A stretch of 38,332 nt of DNA from Flavobacteriales bacterium (GCA_020631555.1 JAHDGY010000020.1:1-38332), one strand, 5' to 3'. Shown: positions 17,201 through 25,943, counted from the stretch's first letter. The notes: a model not told the origin generated them from the sequence alone. A program made the numbers and translations.

Positions 17201-17528
17201 TACCTAAGCCAATATTGCTTTGTCTAAAATGCGATTGACTATTAAATACGATTAGTTCAAGTTTGTCAAGGGTATGAAAGTCTAATAGCCGCTCCAATTG
17301 CTGCTTATTTTTATGAGCAGATTTTGCTGCAAAAACTGCAAAGTCCTTCCCTCCTTGATAAAAATGAACTTTAAATTCTTCGAAATTCAGTGATTGCCAG
17401 AAGAACGAATTATACTGAACTCTGTTCTGACCAAACTCAATATTGGACCCTTGATAGTATTGAGCGTGAAGCAAATATGGGCCAAAGCATAAAAAAAATA
17501 ATATGTATGTTCTTATATTCTTTAACAC
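14232..17528 (-). CDS. Large TolB-like propeller protein with peptidase-like N-domain and outer-membrane barrel
   Basis: A 1098-residue exported protein. Residues 1-22 (LRTYILFF-type signal ending LLHAQ) form a signal peptide. Residues ~40-290 resemble an MA-family (gluzincin) peptidase fold: LNLPEWYTQGLYAYLG and HALWNYIAETYG are recognisable. However, the zinc HExxH is replaced by SVLSEVLVSQ, so it looks catalytically dead. Residues ~300-560 form a TolB/WD40-like propeller (YDTEEDSRKRM, DDLEPRYLDDGRIIFSSNRP). An Asp/Ser-rich linker follows. The last ~370 residues are beta-rich with alternating aromatic patterns and end HFSLSLDF, as in BamA/TamA-type barrels. The start is GTG at 17526-17528; a stop lies two codons upstream and no ATG precedes the signal peptide. 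It leads the operon with TSUP and M20. Function unknown. Confidence 0.82.
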   Translation of the reverse strand: MLKNIRTYILFFLCFGPYLLHAQYYQGSNIEFGQNRVQYNSFFWQSLNFEEFKVHFYQGGKDFAVFAAKSAHKNKQQLERLLDFHTLDKLELIVFNSQSHFRQSNIGLGMENTATIGGVTRIIGNRVFIYYEGDHISFDRQIRSVLSEVLVSQMMYGVNWKEVVKNSTLLNLPEWYTQGLYAYLGTGWNPLLEVQIKSVIQGKNYKYFNRLRGKEAEYAGHALWNYIAETYGENSIANILYMTRIAKNIDNGFLYVVGSSLRQLILDSHAYYDRRFKSDEFGRDTVALEPWKVRTKKIRKYSQFKVSPDQRYHVLVSNELGQYKVWLYDTEEDSRKRMLKGGHKLDRIPDYTYPLVAWHPKGIAFCVLEEKKGEIVLSIINMDDRKKTVKRIVGVEKILSIDYAPNGKEIVFSGVKKGKTDLFIYKIIGGNKVQLTDDFYDDLEPRYLDDGRIIFSSNRPDDTLRKQEMVNLMGTEMDLFTYNLKDQRGQKLTQLTNTPSINETTPAPYLNDGYTFLSDKNGILNRYRARYDSAISYVDTAVHYRYFSVTDPLSNFGNSILEYDINPKAGHYSMLFFDQNEYKFFVGQIADDSAQLPSNVQESTLRANQLQQIATDELIKGGALEGVDKIGNVQAESIGDSVTEDGFDLGNYQFADGQSVHEKQTITFDIDDENSDSSDDIGKNNADTFEMPRVEIYDVNYTTNEVATQLQVGFLTQNYQRYGEGDEFNNPGLGALLRVELIDLFEDYRISGGMRLPFQLGNSDFLLMYEDLKHRLDRRFLVSRSAISALNGTRWRKAIMYNFKARYSYPFSEVASLRTTGLVRNDNIVTKAMDASSLRAGNELHHMLGLKMEYVYDNTRPIALNLLNGTRLKIWAEYMQEVRSQNIESASEIFKKGDFTVLGFDVRHYQKVHRDIVWTTRFATSTSVGSQKLLYYLGGVDGWVAAKFDPSIIVDQNQGYAYQTIATPMRGFYQNRRNGNSFAIVNTEIRFPVFSYFRKDPIKSDFVKNFQVIGFGDAGTAWTGLNPYALENSFNTTEHYQKPLLITIENQREPIVFGYGFGLRSRLFGYFMRLDWAWGVDDGRTLPSIIHFSLSLDF

Positions 17529-17577
17529 TACTTACTTTGGCTCAGGGTAAATATAACTAAAATAAGGTCTATTATAA

Positions 17578-17585
17578 TATTTTTG
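17578..17585 (+). promoter_or_regulatory. Putative -7 box for the MBL hydrolase gene
   Basis: TATTTTTG matches TAnnTTTG and lies 23 bp before the ATG at 17609. A TTG is not at the ideal upstream distance. Confidence 0.42.
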
Positions 17586-17608
17586 GACCAACAGGAATTT
17601 CAATTCAA

Positions 17609-18250
17609 ATGGCACAAGTCGAAGTTTTTACATTCAATGGTTTTCAGGAAAACACGTACGTTTTGTACGACAATTCAGGTGAATGCGTAATTGTTGATCC
17701 GGGATGTTACGAACGCACGGAACGAGACACTCTTAAACGATTTATACTGGTCGAAGAACTTAAACCAGTGAGACTAATTCAAACCCATTGCCATATCGAT
17801 CATGTTCTTGGTTCCAATTATATTTCTCGAGAATTTGGGCTGACTGTGGAAATTCATGAAAAGGAAGAAACGGTTCTAGAATCTTGTGTTCAAGTAGCGT
17901 CAATGTACGGTTTTACGGGATACGAACCCGTTGAGAAATACAGTACTAATTTGGTTGAAGGAGACAAAATAACCTTCGGAAACTCGAGTTTAGAAATTCT
18001 ATGGGTGCCCGGTCATGCACCTGGTCATGTGGTGTTTGTAGACCACGAATCAAAGTACATTGTTAATGGAGATTGTCTGTTTCAAATGAGCATTGGCAGA
18101 ACAGATTTACCGGGAGGCGATCACGATACACTCTTACAAAAGATAAAAGAGAAGCTATTCCAATTGCCAGACGACTACGTTGTACACTGTGGACATGGCC
18201 CCAGTACTAACATTGGTTTTGAAAAAGCGAATAATCCGTTTCTTAAGTAA
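17609..18250 (+). CDS. MBL-fold metallo-hydrolase (glyoxalase II-like)
   Basis: A 213-residue cytoplasmic enzyme of the metallo-beta-lactamase fold. The di-metal motif is intact: THCHIDH at residues ~58-64, PGHAPGHVVF near 130, the bridging aspartate in NGDCLFQMSIGRTDLPGGD, and HCGHGPST close to the C-terminus. The GRTDLPGGD loop is typical of small hydroxyacylglutathione-hydrolase-like proteins widespread in Bacteroidota, which are usually annotated generically. The true thioester substrate is unknown. Length is typical. It stands alone, divergent from the TolB-like gene and converging with the TonB receptor 15 bp downstream. Confidence 0.93.
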   Translation: MAQVEVFTFNGFQENTYVLYDNSGECVIVDPGCYERTERDTLKRFILVEELKPVRLIQTHCHIDHVLGSNYISREFGLTVEIHEKEETVLESCVQVASMYGFTGYEPVEKYSTNLVEGDKITFGNSSLEILWVPGHAPGHVVFVDHESKYIVNGDCLFQMSIGRTDLPGGDHDTLLQKIKEKLFQLPDDYVVHCGHGPSTNIGFEKANNPFLK

Positions 18251-18265
18251 TTCTCTAGAATACAT

Positions 18266-20694
18266 TTAGAGTTTCAGGGTAAGTTGTAGTGAGTAATTTC
18301 GAGGCGGTTGAATATCTCCCGGACGACCCATTACTTCTCGATTCAATAAGTTATTACAGTTAAACAAGAGCTTGGCATTTTCAAAAATATCCACGCCAAA
18401 TCGAACATCAAAAATCCAATCTCCATTTTTAAATTGTGCTTCCCTATACTGTGCCAGTCCAGGCAATATGCTTAATGTCCCGAAAGCATTTTGCACAAAA
18501 GTTTTATCAATATTCTCCATAAAACTGTTGTAACGGGAACTAAAGCCAATCATAAGTTTTCGATAACCAAATTGGACATCCATTTTGCCAAGGTGCCTAA
18601 ATCGATATTTTAACAATTTGGAATTTGGGTTGCTATAGCTTTCAAGGTAGGAAGAGTCAGGATTTATTGCCGATGGATTTATATACGTGTACCCCATTAA
18701 AGTTATGATCTCTACCTTACCTACTTTTCCTTTTCCAACTACCGAAAGGTCTAAGCCTTGCACCCTTGCATTTTCCATATTTTCGGATCGAAAACCAACC
18801 CAATTGTAAAAGTAATTGGGGTCGTTAGGATCGGATGAAAAAACGGTTCCTTCTGGGGCATAATTACCAAAGGTAAACTCTACCATATTTTTATACTCTG
18901 AGTAAAAATATGCCGCATCGAGGTATCCACTCCAGTTAGAAATTTTAAATCCCTGTTTAAGGCCTATTTCGCTACTCCAACCAGTTTCTGGTTGTACCGA
19001 GGGATTAGGCAAAATACCTAACACCCCTACAACTGTTTTCACGTAGCGTTCTCCAATAGAGGGAAACCTATAGCCTTGTCCCCAAGAAGCCCTGAGAAAA
19101 GTCGCTTTAGCAACTTCATAGGCTACCCCTGCCCTGAAAACTGGATAAACAGGAAGTTTTAACCTTCCAAGATTATAGGACGACGTCAATTCATTCACAT
19201 TAAAATATTCAAACCGACCGCCACCCGATAGGTTTAGTTTGTTCCACTTGTAATCAGCTTGCAAAAATCCAGCAAAATTGGACGAGCCATTATTTCCATA
19301 CAATTCAGAATGAACGTTGATCAAATTGGATGAAATACCTCTAATTAACTTAAGCCCATTTTGCAGCGTGTTTTGCCATTGGTACTGCAGATAATAACTA
19401 TTCGCATTCGAACCTTGCCCTTCGGCTCCATTATTCACCGTTCGGTAAAATCGAGTTTTTAAACTATGCCTGGAACCATTAGTTGTAAAATACTCGACGT
19501 AAGGATCAACAATGATTCTCCAATTACTATACTTAGCCAGGGTAGAGGTCGATGTGTCCAACAATCCCTGCGGAAATAAGACACTGTCAGCATTATGCCA
19601 AACAAAAAAAAGCCCTCCCGTACTATTCGTTACATTGCCATTTAATCCATAGGACAGGCCAGCAATTTTTTCTGATCTAATTCTGGTTCCTATGGTAAAT
19701 CTGCCTCTAGTTTCATTTTCACCCAGTCGGTATCCAGCATCATTAAATACGAAACCACTTACAGACAAATCGAAGTTTTTTTTTTTAGAATTCGTCGATG
19801 GGCAAAACTAGTCATGTAGGAACTTTGAAGGCCTTGCCAATGTTTGTTATTTGATCTATCAACCACGCTGTCCTGTCCATTCATCCCCGAAAACTTGGTT
19901 TTACCAAAAGGATTATCGTACGCACCAAACCTAAAATTGACAATTGTTTCCGGTTTCAGCTTGGGGTATGCAGTGCGAATATTAACCACTCCATTTAACG
20001 CAGAAGAACCATAAAGAACAGATGAAGCTCCCTTCATTACTTCCAATTGATGCAGGTTTTCAAGAGGCAGCGTATTCATTTTCACATCCCCTGCATCCCC
20101 TGCCAGCAGCGGCATATCATCTAGCATCACCAACACCCGACTTCCTGCACCATAGGTAAAACCACTCCCTCCTCGAATATTGATCTGCCCCTCTTGCACC
20201 GTAACTCCCGGAACTTGTTGCATCGCATCTTCCGGATTCACTAAACTTTTGTTGCTTACCAATTCCGGTGAAATAACCTCCATTGACACCGTAAGTTCGC
20301 TTAGTTTTTGCTCGAACTTCCCGGTAGCCACAACTAGTTCATCCAACTGCGTTTCAGACGCCGATAACGTTACATTAATTAGAGTTTTTTCATTCTCGGA
20401 AATAGATATCGACTTCACTGATTTGTTAAAACCAACAAACGAAAATTGAGTTGAATAAATGCCCGTTGGCAGGCAAATACCGAAAACACCTGAAATATCC
20501 GTTAAGATTATGGTATCTTGAATTTTAACCTTAGCCCCAACTAATGCCAATCCTTGATCATCGACCACTGTTCCTTCGACACACCCAACCTGAGACCAAA
20601 CCTGTCCACCAACTGCAGCAAACCAAAAGCATAATATAACCCCTAAACTTCGAAATATCATTTCTTGCAATTTCAGCGATTCGAGTTTGTTCAT
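18266..20694 (-). pseudogene. TonB-dependent receptor split by a frameshift in an 11-A tract
   Basis: Two adjoining frames together make one outer-membrane receptor of ~800 residues. The upstream part (20694-19759) has a signal peptide (MIFRSLGVILCFWFAAVGG), a carboxypeptidase-like regulatory domain (GTVVDDQGLALVGAKVKI), and a complete plug (QQVPGVTVQEGQINIRGGSG, VMKGASSVLYGSSALNG). It then runs into SFAHRRILKKKT and stops. The downstream part resumes one frame over at NFDLSVSGFVFNDAGYR and continues through the barrel to RNYSLQLTLKL. The switch point is the run of 11 A on the coding strand (19776-19786); 12 or 9 A would restore the frame. It is unclear whether this is a sequencing error, a mutation, slippage-based switching or RNA-level slippage. 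ATG at 20694 or 20661 may start it. The substrate is unknown. Confidence 0.88.
19776..19786 (-). repeat. 11-A homopolymer at the receptor frameshift
   Basis: Eleven consecutive T on the plus strand (A on the coding strand) lie exactly at the junction between the two receptor frames. Such a tract is prone to polymerase slippage. Confidence 0.95.
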
Positions 20695-20739
20695 ATTGAA
20701 GATAAAGATAACACAAACTCGAATAGGCTAGCGCAAAAT

Positions 20740-23700
20740 CTATCTCGCTAAAGTAACAGCACCTTTAAATTTGTGCACCTCGTTATTGCATTGCTTACGG
20801 TACATGCCGTGGTAGAAATAAACACCTTCTTTCAAATCCTTTTCACCGTCCGTTCCATTCCAGTGACCGAAAATATTGTCGGTTTCATAAACTTTACGCC
20901 CCCATCGATTGTAGATTTCCAAATAAAACTCTCCAACGTCACCCGATTTAACAAACTTCAGCACATCGTTTTGGCTATCTCCATTTGGAGTAAAAATATT
21001 TGGAATAACCTCCTCAAAATCCTTTATTTCGGGAACCGTTATGGTAACCGAAATAGTTGAATCGCGTCCACAATCCAAATCATAACCGGTAAAAATAACT
21101 TCGTAATCTCCGGGCTGTGTGTATGTGTAGTCCACAGTATCGGAATTCATTGTAGTTCCATCTCCTAAATCCCATACAAGTGAATCTACGGAGCTTACAT
21201 ACGAAATTAACTGAACAGTAATTGAAGTATCGCAAGGTTGTACAGGCGGTATTTTAAGTTTAGCATCAATTGGCAAAACTTGAGCCACCTTCACGGTAAA
21301 ATAAGCAGTGTCTCTTTTCTTACAGGCAGTAGAGTCAATTGCAACGTACATAACCTCGTAACTTCCTGTATCAGCATACTCATGAGTAGGAGACCCAGCG
21401 TTTTGAGCAGAATTCCCATCACCAAAATTCCAATAATTTTCCGGAGCCGGTTTATTTTCGTCGAAAATAATAACATAAGGTGGATCGCAAATTAATTGGT
21501 CCAGCGGCGGATTAACATCTGCACTGACATCGGTAAAATCTAAGCCAATTTTTACCGCACCCAAGTTACATTTATCACTGCCATTGGTTTCGGAATATAC
21601 CCCTGAGGTGGTCGGAAAAGAGGCTTGGTTACATCCCGCGCATACTGCTTGGTAAATAGTTCCGCGACTATCAAAACGGCTTGTGCCACCATCAACATGT
21701 TCATTTCCATTGGAAGAACCAAAGAACGTGGCATAATGAATATCCACCATTTTAGGTTTAAACACAGCGAAATAAAAGTCGCTACCGTTAGTTGAGGCTT
21801 GAAGCGCATTTGGTGTAACTGGCATATTGTACGTCGTTCCACCATTTGCATTGTTAACCATGCCTCCCCAGCCACTAACATAGATGTTCCCACAGTTATC
21901 AACCATAAAAGCAGTAGGTGCGATATTAACCTTACTTGAATCTCCACTTCCAAACCTTGTGCTAAAATTAGTTAGGGTTAGATCTTCAGTAAGACTGTGA
22001 ATAAACTGGGTTCCGCCTTTGTTAAAATAAACTGCATCCGAAACTGGGTAATTCCCCAGGGTTTGACCAAACACGTATACGTCCCCTAACTCATCAACGT
22101 CCAAAATATAGGCCTGATCGTAGTTCATCGTTCCCAAATAGGTCAAATGACTTAAAACTCCCGATGCAGCATCATAGCCAGCAACAAATCCATCTGCGCT
22201 ACCACCTCCGTACGAACTACCAATTACGCCGGTGCTAACAGGCAAATCCGAACTTGTTGTTCCTCCACATACATACAATTTCTTACCATCTTCAGTTAAC
22301 ATTAAAGAATAAGCTGCATCATCTTTCGCCCCACCTAAATATGTCGACCAAATTATTGTAGTAAGGTCAGGACTCAACTTTCCGACTACAGCGTCAAACT
22401 CGCCATAGGCAGTAGAAGTAGTTGTCCCGTTAGTAATAGGAAAATCATTGGAGTTTGAACTTGAAGCGAAGTAAATATTGTTTTGGGCATCAACAACTAC
22501 CTCACCTCTAGCATGATCTGCATAATTATACTTCAAATCGCCAGCTACTGACAAGCCATCATTTTTAGCTCCTCCTAAATATGTACTAGCTAACAATTTA
22601 GAACCAGAACTATCTAACTTTGCTATAAAAATATCGGAACCTTTAGTGAATTGGGTAATCAACTCGGAAGCATCAAACGTCAAATTTTCCCCTCCAGCGA
22701 AACTGCCGGAAATTGCATTCTGGGTTGTAGGAAAGTCATTAGAACCCGTCGCACCATAAATCACCAAATTGTAATCGTTATCCACTGTCAAGCTGTGGGG
22801 TTCATCTCCATTACTTCCGCCCAAATAAGTAGCGTACAGCCGCTTTGAACCTGAAGTATCATATTTGATAATAGAAACATCCATATCTCCACCGGCAAAT
22901 GTTTCGCTGTAAGCACCTGTGCTAGCCGGAAATCCTGTTCCGAAAGCAACACCTCCTGCGTAAAAATTTCCATCATTGTCATAGGTAGCAGTAAATCCCC
23001 AATTATCTACCGTTGCTCCTGAATACCCTGAAAAGATCAGTTTTGGATCGATTACTAGTTCCCTGCTAGAATCATAACCAGCGGGTAGAGCAAAGCTCAC
23101 CTGATTTTCCTTAACCTGAAATTGACATGGCACACTTACTTGCTGACCATCAATAATTTGATATGCGTACGGACGCATTTCACGAACCATTCCATTCGAT
23201 AAAACAATCTCCAACATTCCCCCTGGCAGCATTCTAACCCGATCCACACCTTGGTAATCGATTTTTATGCTTCCGGTACTTGCTCCTGGAGCCACTATGA
23301 AATCATATTTAAGGTACTCTCCAGAGCTATAAACCTTCAAATCGATCCCTGCATATACCTCTTTGTAAACTACTTTTCGGTATGAATCCGCCGAAGCTTG
23401 GGATAACTTACTACCACTCATTTCAATAAAGTTCTTTTTGAACCCAAGCTCCTCTAATACTTCAAATTTTGGTTGCTGATTCCCCCCTACAAAGCTCATT
23501 TTATAACAGTGCTTATTAAACTGAAACATATGATTTGAGCCCTTTCCATTTTGCCCACCATGTTTAGTCAAATAAAACTGTTCCAGTTCATTTGAAGAAA
23601 AAAGATCAAAGACAAATCCATCATTCACCAAAAATAAGTCCCCGATATGCAATTTGCAGTGGTACCTGACCTCACTACTCAACTGTCCCACATTTTCCGT

Positions 23701-23784
23701 GAAATGATAATCTACTTTTTCTCTGTGCCCGAAACAATTGAGGGCGATGATGGTGCTTACCAGAAATGCTATCCTATTTGCCAT
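20740..23784 (-). CDS. Secreted SBBP-like/PKD protein with gliding-motility type B sorting domain
   Basis: A 1014-residue exported protein. The signal peptide is MANRIAFLVSTIIALNCFG. The next segment (HFTENVGQLSSEVRYHCKLH) is the N-terminal domain that usually precedes SBBP-type propeller repeats in Bacteroidota. Repeats with STYLGGAKND, ATYLGGSNGDEPHS, TYLGGAKDDAAYS and similar run over residues ~250-650. Two PKD domains follow (WNFGDGNSAQNAGSPTHEYA and VWDLGDGTTMNSDTVDYTY). The last ~85 residues (NIFTPNGDSQNDVLKF, IYNRWGRKVYETD, WNGTDGEKDLKEGVYFY) are the SprB-like type B T9SS sorting domain. A TTG two codons upstream (23790) is less likely than the ATG at 23782-23784. Probably a cell-surface adhesin or structural protein; the partner is unknown. 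Confidence 0.93.
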   Translation of the reverse strand: MANRIAFLVSTIIALNCFGHREKVDYHFTENVGQLSSEVRYHCKLHIGDLFLVNDGFVFDLFSSNELEQFYLTKHGGQNGKGSNHMFQFNKHCYKMSFVGGNQQPKFEVLEELGFKKNFIEMSGSKLSQASADSYRKVVYKEVYAGIDLKVYSSGEYLKYDFIVAPGASTGSIKIDYQGVDRVRMLPGGMLEIVLSNGMVREMRPYAYQIIDGQQVSVPCQFQVKENQVSFALPAGYDSSRELVIDPKLIFSGYSGATVDNWGFTATYDNDGNFYAGGVAFGTGFPASTGAYSETFAGGDMDVSIIKYDTSGSKRLYATYLGGSNGDEPHSLTVDNDYNLVIYGATGSNDFPTTQNAISGSFAGGENLTFDASELITQFTKGSDIFIAKLDSSGSKLLASTYLGGAKNDGLSVAGDLKYNYADHARGEVVVDAQNNIYFASSSNSNDFPITNGTTTSTAYGEFDAVVGKLSPDLTTIIWSTYLGGAKDDAAYSLMLTEDGKKLYVCGGTTSSDLPVSTGVIGSSYGGGSADGFVAGYDAASGVLSHLTYLGTMNYDQAYILDVDELGDVYVFGQTLGNYPVSDAVYFNKGGTQFIHSLTEDLTLTNFSTRFGSGDSSKVNIAPTAFMVDNCGNIYVSGWGGMVNNANGGTTYNMPVTPNALQASTNGSDFYFAVFKPKMVDIHYATFFGSSNGNEHVDGGTSRFDSRGTIYQAVCAGCNQASFPTTSGVYSETNGSDKCNLGAVKIGLDFTDVSADVNPPLDQLICDPPYVIIFDENKPAPENYWNFGDGNSAQNAGSPTHEYADTGSYEVMYVAIDSTACKKRDTAYFTVKVAQVLPIDAKLKIPPVQPCDTSITVQLISYVSSVDSLVWDLGDGTTMNSDTVDYTYTQPGDYEVIFTGYDLDCGRDSTISVTITVPEIKDFEEVIPNIFTPNGDSQNDVLKFVKSGDVGEFYLEIYNRWGRKVYETDNIFGHWNGTDGEKDLKEGVYFYHGMYRKQCNNEVHKFKGAVTLAR

Positions 23785-23863
23785 AGCCAATTAATAATTA
23801 ATTATTTAATCCACACCCCAAGTGTTTAATGGTTGAAATAAAAAACCTAAAGACCTAGTAGGA

Positions 23864-23871
23864 CAAATTTA
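23864..23871 (-). promoter_or_regulatory. Putative -7 box for the SBBP/PKD protein gene
   Basis: TAAATTTG on the minus strand fits TAnnTTTG, 79 bp before the ATG, giving a leader of roughly 70 bases. No -33 TTG is evident. Confidence 0.38.
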
Positions 23872-24074
23872 GAATAGGTAATTTTTGAGCTATTTGGGTT
23901 TTTATGGGGTAATGGGTTTATTATTTAAACGCGAAAATAGGCCTTAAGAACCTTTTTGCCAAGAATTGTGTAGTAAAACCAATCGATAATCCTACAATCC
24001 GATAGATACATCGAACAGAAACCAGCATCTGTAGAGTTTATAATTTTCAAAATACTAATGGACATGCTTCCTGT

Positions 24075-24082
24075 TATTTTTG
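24075..24082 (+). promoter_or_regulatory. Putative -7 box for dprA
   Basis: TATTTTTG fits TAnnTTTG and ends four bases before the dprA ATG, predicting an almost leaderless transcript. No clear -33 element is seen. Confidence 0.42.
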
Positions 24083-24086
24083 AACC

Positions 24087-25184
24087 ATGCATCAGGATAT
24101 AATCTATCAACTAGCCCTTTCGGAAGTAAAAAACATCGGTCCTATTACTGCAAGAAGACTAATTGAGCATTTTGGAAGTGCTGAAAATGTTCTGCGTAGT
24201 ACTCCACAACAACTTATGGTTATTCCAGGCATGGGTCCCAAAACAGCTCAAGCCATTGGACAAGTAGAAAACTTTACACAGCTTGAAAGCGAGTTGAAAT
24301 GGGCAAAAAATGCTAATGTATCCTGTGTGTGCATTTTGGATAAAAACTATCCTAAACAATTAATTCAATGTCCTGATGCACCACTGGTTTTGTATTTCTA
24401 CGGAAGCAGCTGGCCAGCAAATCAAAAATCGATATCGGTAATTGGCACTAGAAAAGCCACCCCAAGAGGTAAAGAAATATGTCGAGAATTAATTTCTGAA
24501 TTAGCGACATTCGACCCAATCATAGTTAGCGGATTAGCATACGGAGTGGACATTGAATCCCACAAATCTGCGCTAAATCACGAGTTAAAAACCTACGCCA
24601 TACTAGCCCATGGATTGGACAGATTGTATCCTTCCCAACACGCTAGCATAGCGAAACAAATGGTTCAAAACGGCGGACTAATTAGTGAATTCAAGCCTGG
24701 CACCAATCCTGATAAAGAAAACTTCCCAAGACGTAACCGAATTATTGCTGGATTAACTGAGGCCACCGTGGTTGTAGAATCGGCAAGTAAAGGCGGCTCC
24801 TTGATTACCGCCAAATTGGCCGGCTCCTATTATCGGGACGTTTTTGCGTTTCCAGGAAGGTCGTCAGACCGAAGTTCTAATGGATGCAACCATCTTATCC
24901 GTACCCATCAAGCAACCCTTGTAGAATCAGCGTCCGACATCATCAAAATATTAGGTTGGGGGAAAAAAAATGCAACTAAAAACAAACCAAACAAATTGGA
25001 ACTTGACCCAGATGAATCTCAAATTATGGAAGCATTGAACATTCAAAATTATTCCATGAGTCTAGACGAAATAAGTGTACAAAGTAAACTACCAGTTCAT
25101 CAAGTTTCTACATTACTTTTACATCTAGAATTTAAAGGTTTAGTTCGAGCACTTCCAGGAAAACATTTTGAAGCAATTTTATAG
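24087..25184 (+). CDS. dprA: DNA-processing protein DprA
   Basis: A 365-residue cytoplasmic protein that binds incoming single-stranded DNA and loads RecA during natural transformation. An N-terminal helix-hairpin-helix region is visible (NIGPITARRLIEHFGSAENV, IPGMGPKTAQAI). The Rossmann-like DprA/Smf domain has SVIGTRKATPRGKEICRELI, IVSGLAYGVDIESHKSAL, FPRRNRIIAGL, ESASKGGSLITAKLA and FAFPGRSSDRSSNGCNHLI. The last ~60 residues resemble the C-terminal winged-helix domain. Length is typical. It stands alone on the plus strand. Many non-competent bacteria also keep dprA, so competence cannot be concluded. Confidence 0.97.
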   Translation: MHQDIIYQLALSEVKNIGPITARRLIEHFGSAENVLRSTPQQLMVIPGMGPKTAQAIGQVENFTQLESELKWAKNANVSCVCILDKNYPKQLIQCPDAPLVLYFYGSSWPANQKSISVIGTRKATPRGKEICRELISELATFDPIIVSGLAYGVDIESHKSALNHELKTYAILAHGLDRLYPSQHASIAKQMVQNGGLISEFKPGTNPDKENFPRRNRIIAGLTEATVVVESASKGGSLITAKLAGSYYRDVFAFPGRSSDRSSNGCNHLIRTHQATLVESASDIIKILGWGKKNATKNKPNKLELDPDESQIMEALNIQNYSMSLDEISVQSKLPVHQVSTLLLHLEFKGLVRALPGKHFEAIL

Positions 25185-25268
25185 CTTTAATAACGTACGA
25201 TAAGACTTTGCACACTGTATACTGTAGCCAATAAACCGCCTGTGGATTATACGTAGTAAATTCTTGGC

Positions 25269-25295
25269 GTCCGTTAAGCATCCTAAATAACGGAC
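25269..25295. repeat. Intergenic inverted repeat
   Basis: Perfect 8-bp arms GTCCGTTA and TAACGGAC separated by 11 bases, in the dprA-exbD intergenic region. There is no T tract on either side, so a terminator role is doubtful. The rest of 25185-25406 holds nothing recognisable. Confidence 0.55.
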
Positions 25296-25406
25296 ATCAT
25301 TCCACGTTGTGATTCCCAACCCAACAACACCGCTCAATCTGTACCAGGACACAATTACCAAAAGTATCCTGTCCACAATCAAAATACCGGTTCAATACTA
25401 AGGCAT

Positions 25407-25436
25407 AAAAAAAGCCACCTGTAAACTCAGGCAGCC
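25407..25436 (-). terminator. Rho-independent terminator of the exbBD operon
   Basis: On the minus strand GCTGCCTG pairs with CAGGTGGC (8 bp including two G-U pairs) around the loop AGTTTA, followed by seven T. It lies 26 bp after the stop of the last exbD gene. Confidence 0.82.
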
Positions 25437-25462
25437 ATTAAATATTTTAATAAACAATGAAT

Positions 25463-25930
25463 CTAGTCAACTATGCTATTTAACGTAGAATAATTAATCT
25501 TCAACGCATTTATTTCCCTAAGCTGTTCCTTAACTCGAGTAACAATCCCCATTTGAGTCTCCTTATCAACCTTCAATGAAGTTGTTACGTATGGTTGATC
25601 TCTAGGAGCAACCTCCTGCATCTTCATCTCTTTCCATCTTGGAATTGCAAATTCACTAGGCACAATCTGGTCGTTCAATTGAATCCTTGCATCCGGACCA
25701 TGTACCTCTGGAGTAATTGATGGACCTATGTAAATATAGTGAACCAATGACTTATCTTCTAATCTAGTAACCTCACTTGCCGAAGGTCTTTCAATTTCAA
25801 CCTTCTGATCTACCTCCCTCATAACTGTAGCAACCATGAAAAAGAATAGAAGCATGAACACAATATCTGGCAACGAAGCCGTCGACACAGCAGGTGATTC
25901 CTTCTTTTTATTCTTATTAAACTTCGACAT
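25463..25930 (-). CDS. exbD: ExbD/TolR biopolymer transport protein (second copy in operon)
   Basis: A 155-residue inner-membrane protein. A basic N-terminus (MSKFNKNKKKESPAV) is followed by one TM helix, SLPDIVFMLLFFFMVATVM, that retains the conserved aspartate used for proton conduction in ExbD/TolR. The periplasmic part ends in a short helix. Together with ExbB it would use the proton gradient to power TonB or a related system. It is the fourth and last gene of the operon, 13 bp after the first exbD, and is followed by a terminator. The periplasmic domain diverges from the first copy, which suggests a heteromeric ExbD stator. Confidence 0.92.
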   Translation of the reverse strand: MSKFNKNKKKESPAVSTASLPDIVFMLLFFFMVATVMREVDQKVEIERPSASEVTRLEDKSLVHYIYIGPSITPEVHGPDARIQLNDQIVPSEFAIPRWKEMKMQEVAPRDQPYVTTSLKVDKETQMGIVTRVKEQLREINALKINYSTLNSIVD

Positions 25931-25943
25931 GATATAAATTCAA

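Larger units (their letters stand above)
23785..24086. other. Divergent intergenic region, promoters only
   Basis: 302 bp between the T9SS type B gene and dprA. It is AT-rich, with no supported gene or repeat. It contains a TAnnTTTG box on each strand (annotated separately). Confidence 0.6.

Noticed and set aside
21552-21953. A 133-residue frame inside the T9SS type B gene
   Set aside because: Shadow of the real gene in a second frame on the same strand; composition is unlike a protein and has no motif.
25179-25382. A 67-residue minus-strand frame between dprA and exbD
   Set aside because: No recognisable motif, overlaps the dprA end, and no promoter or start context supports it.
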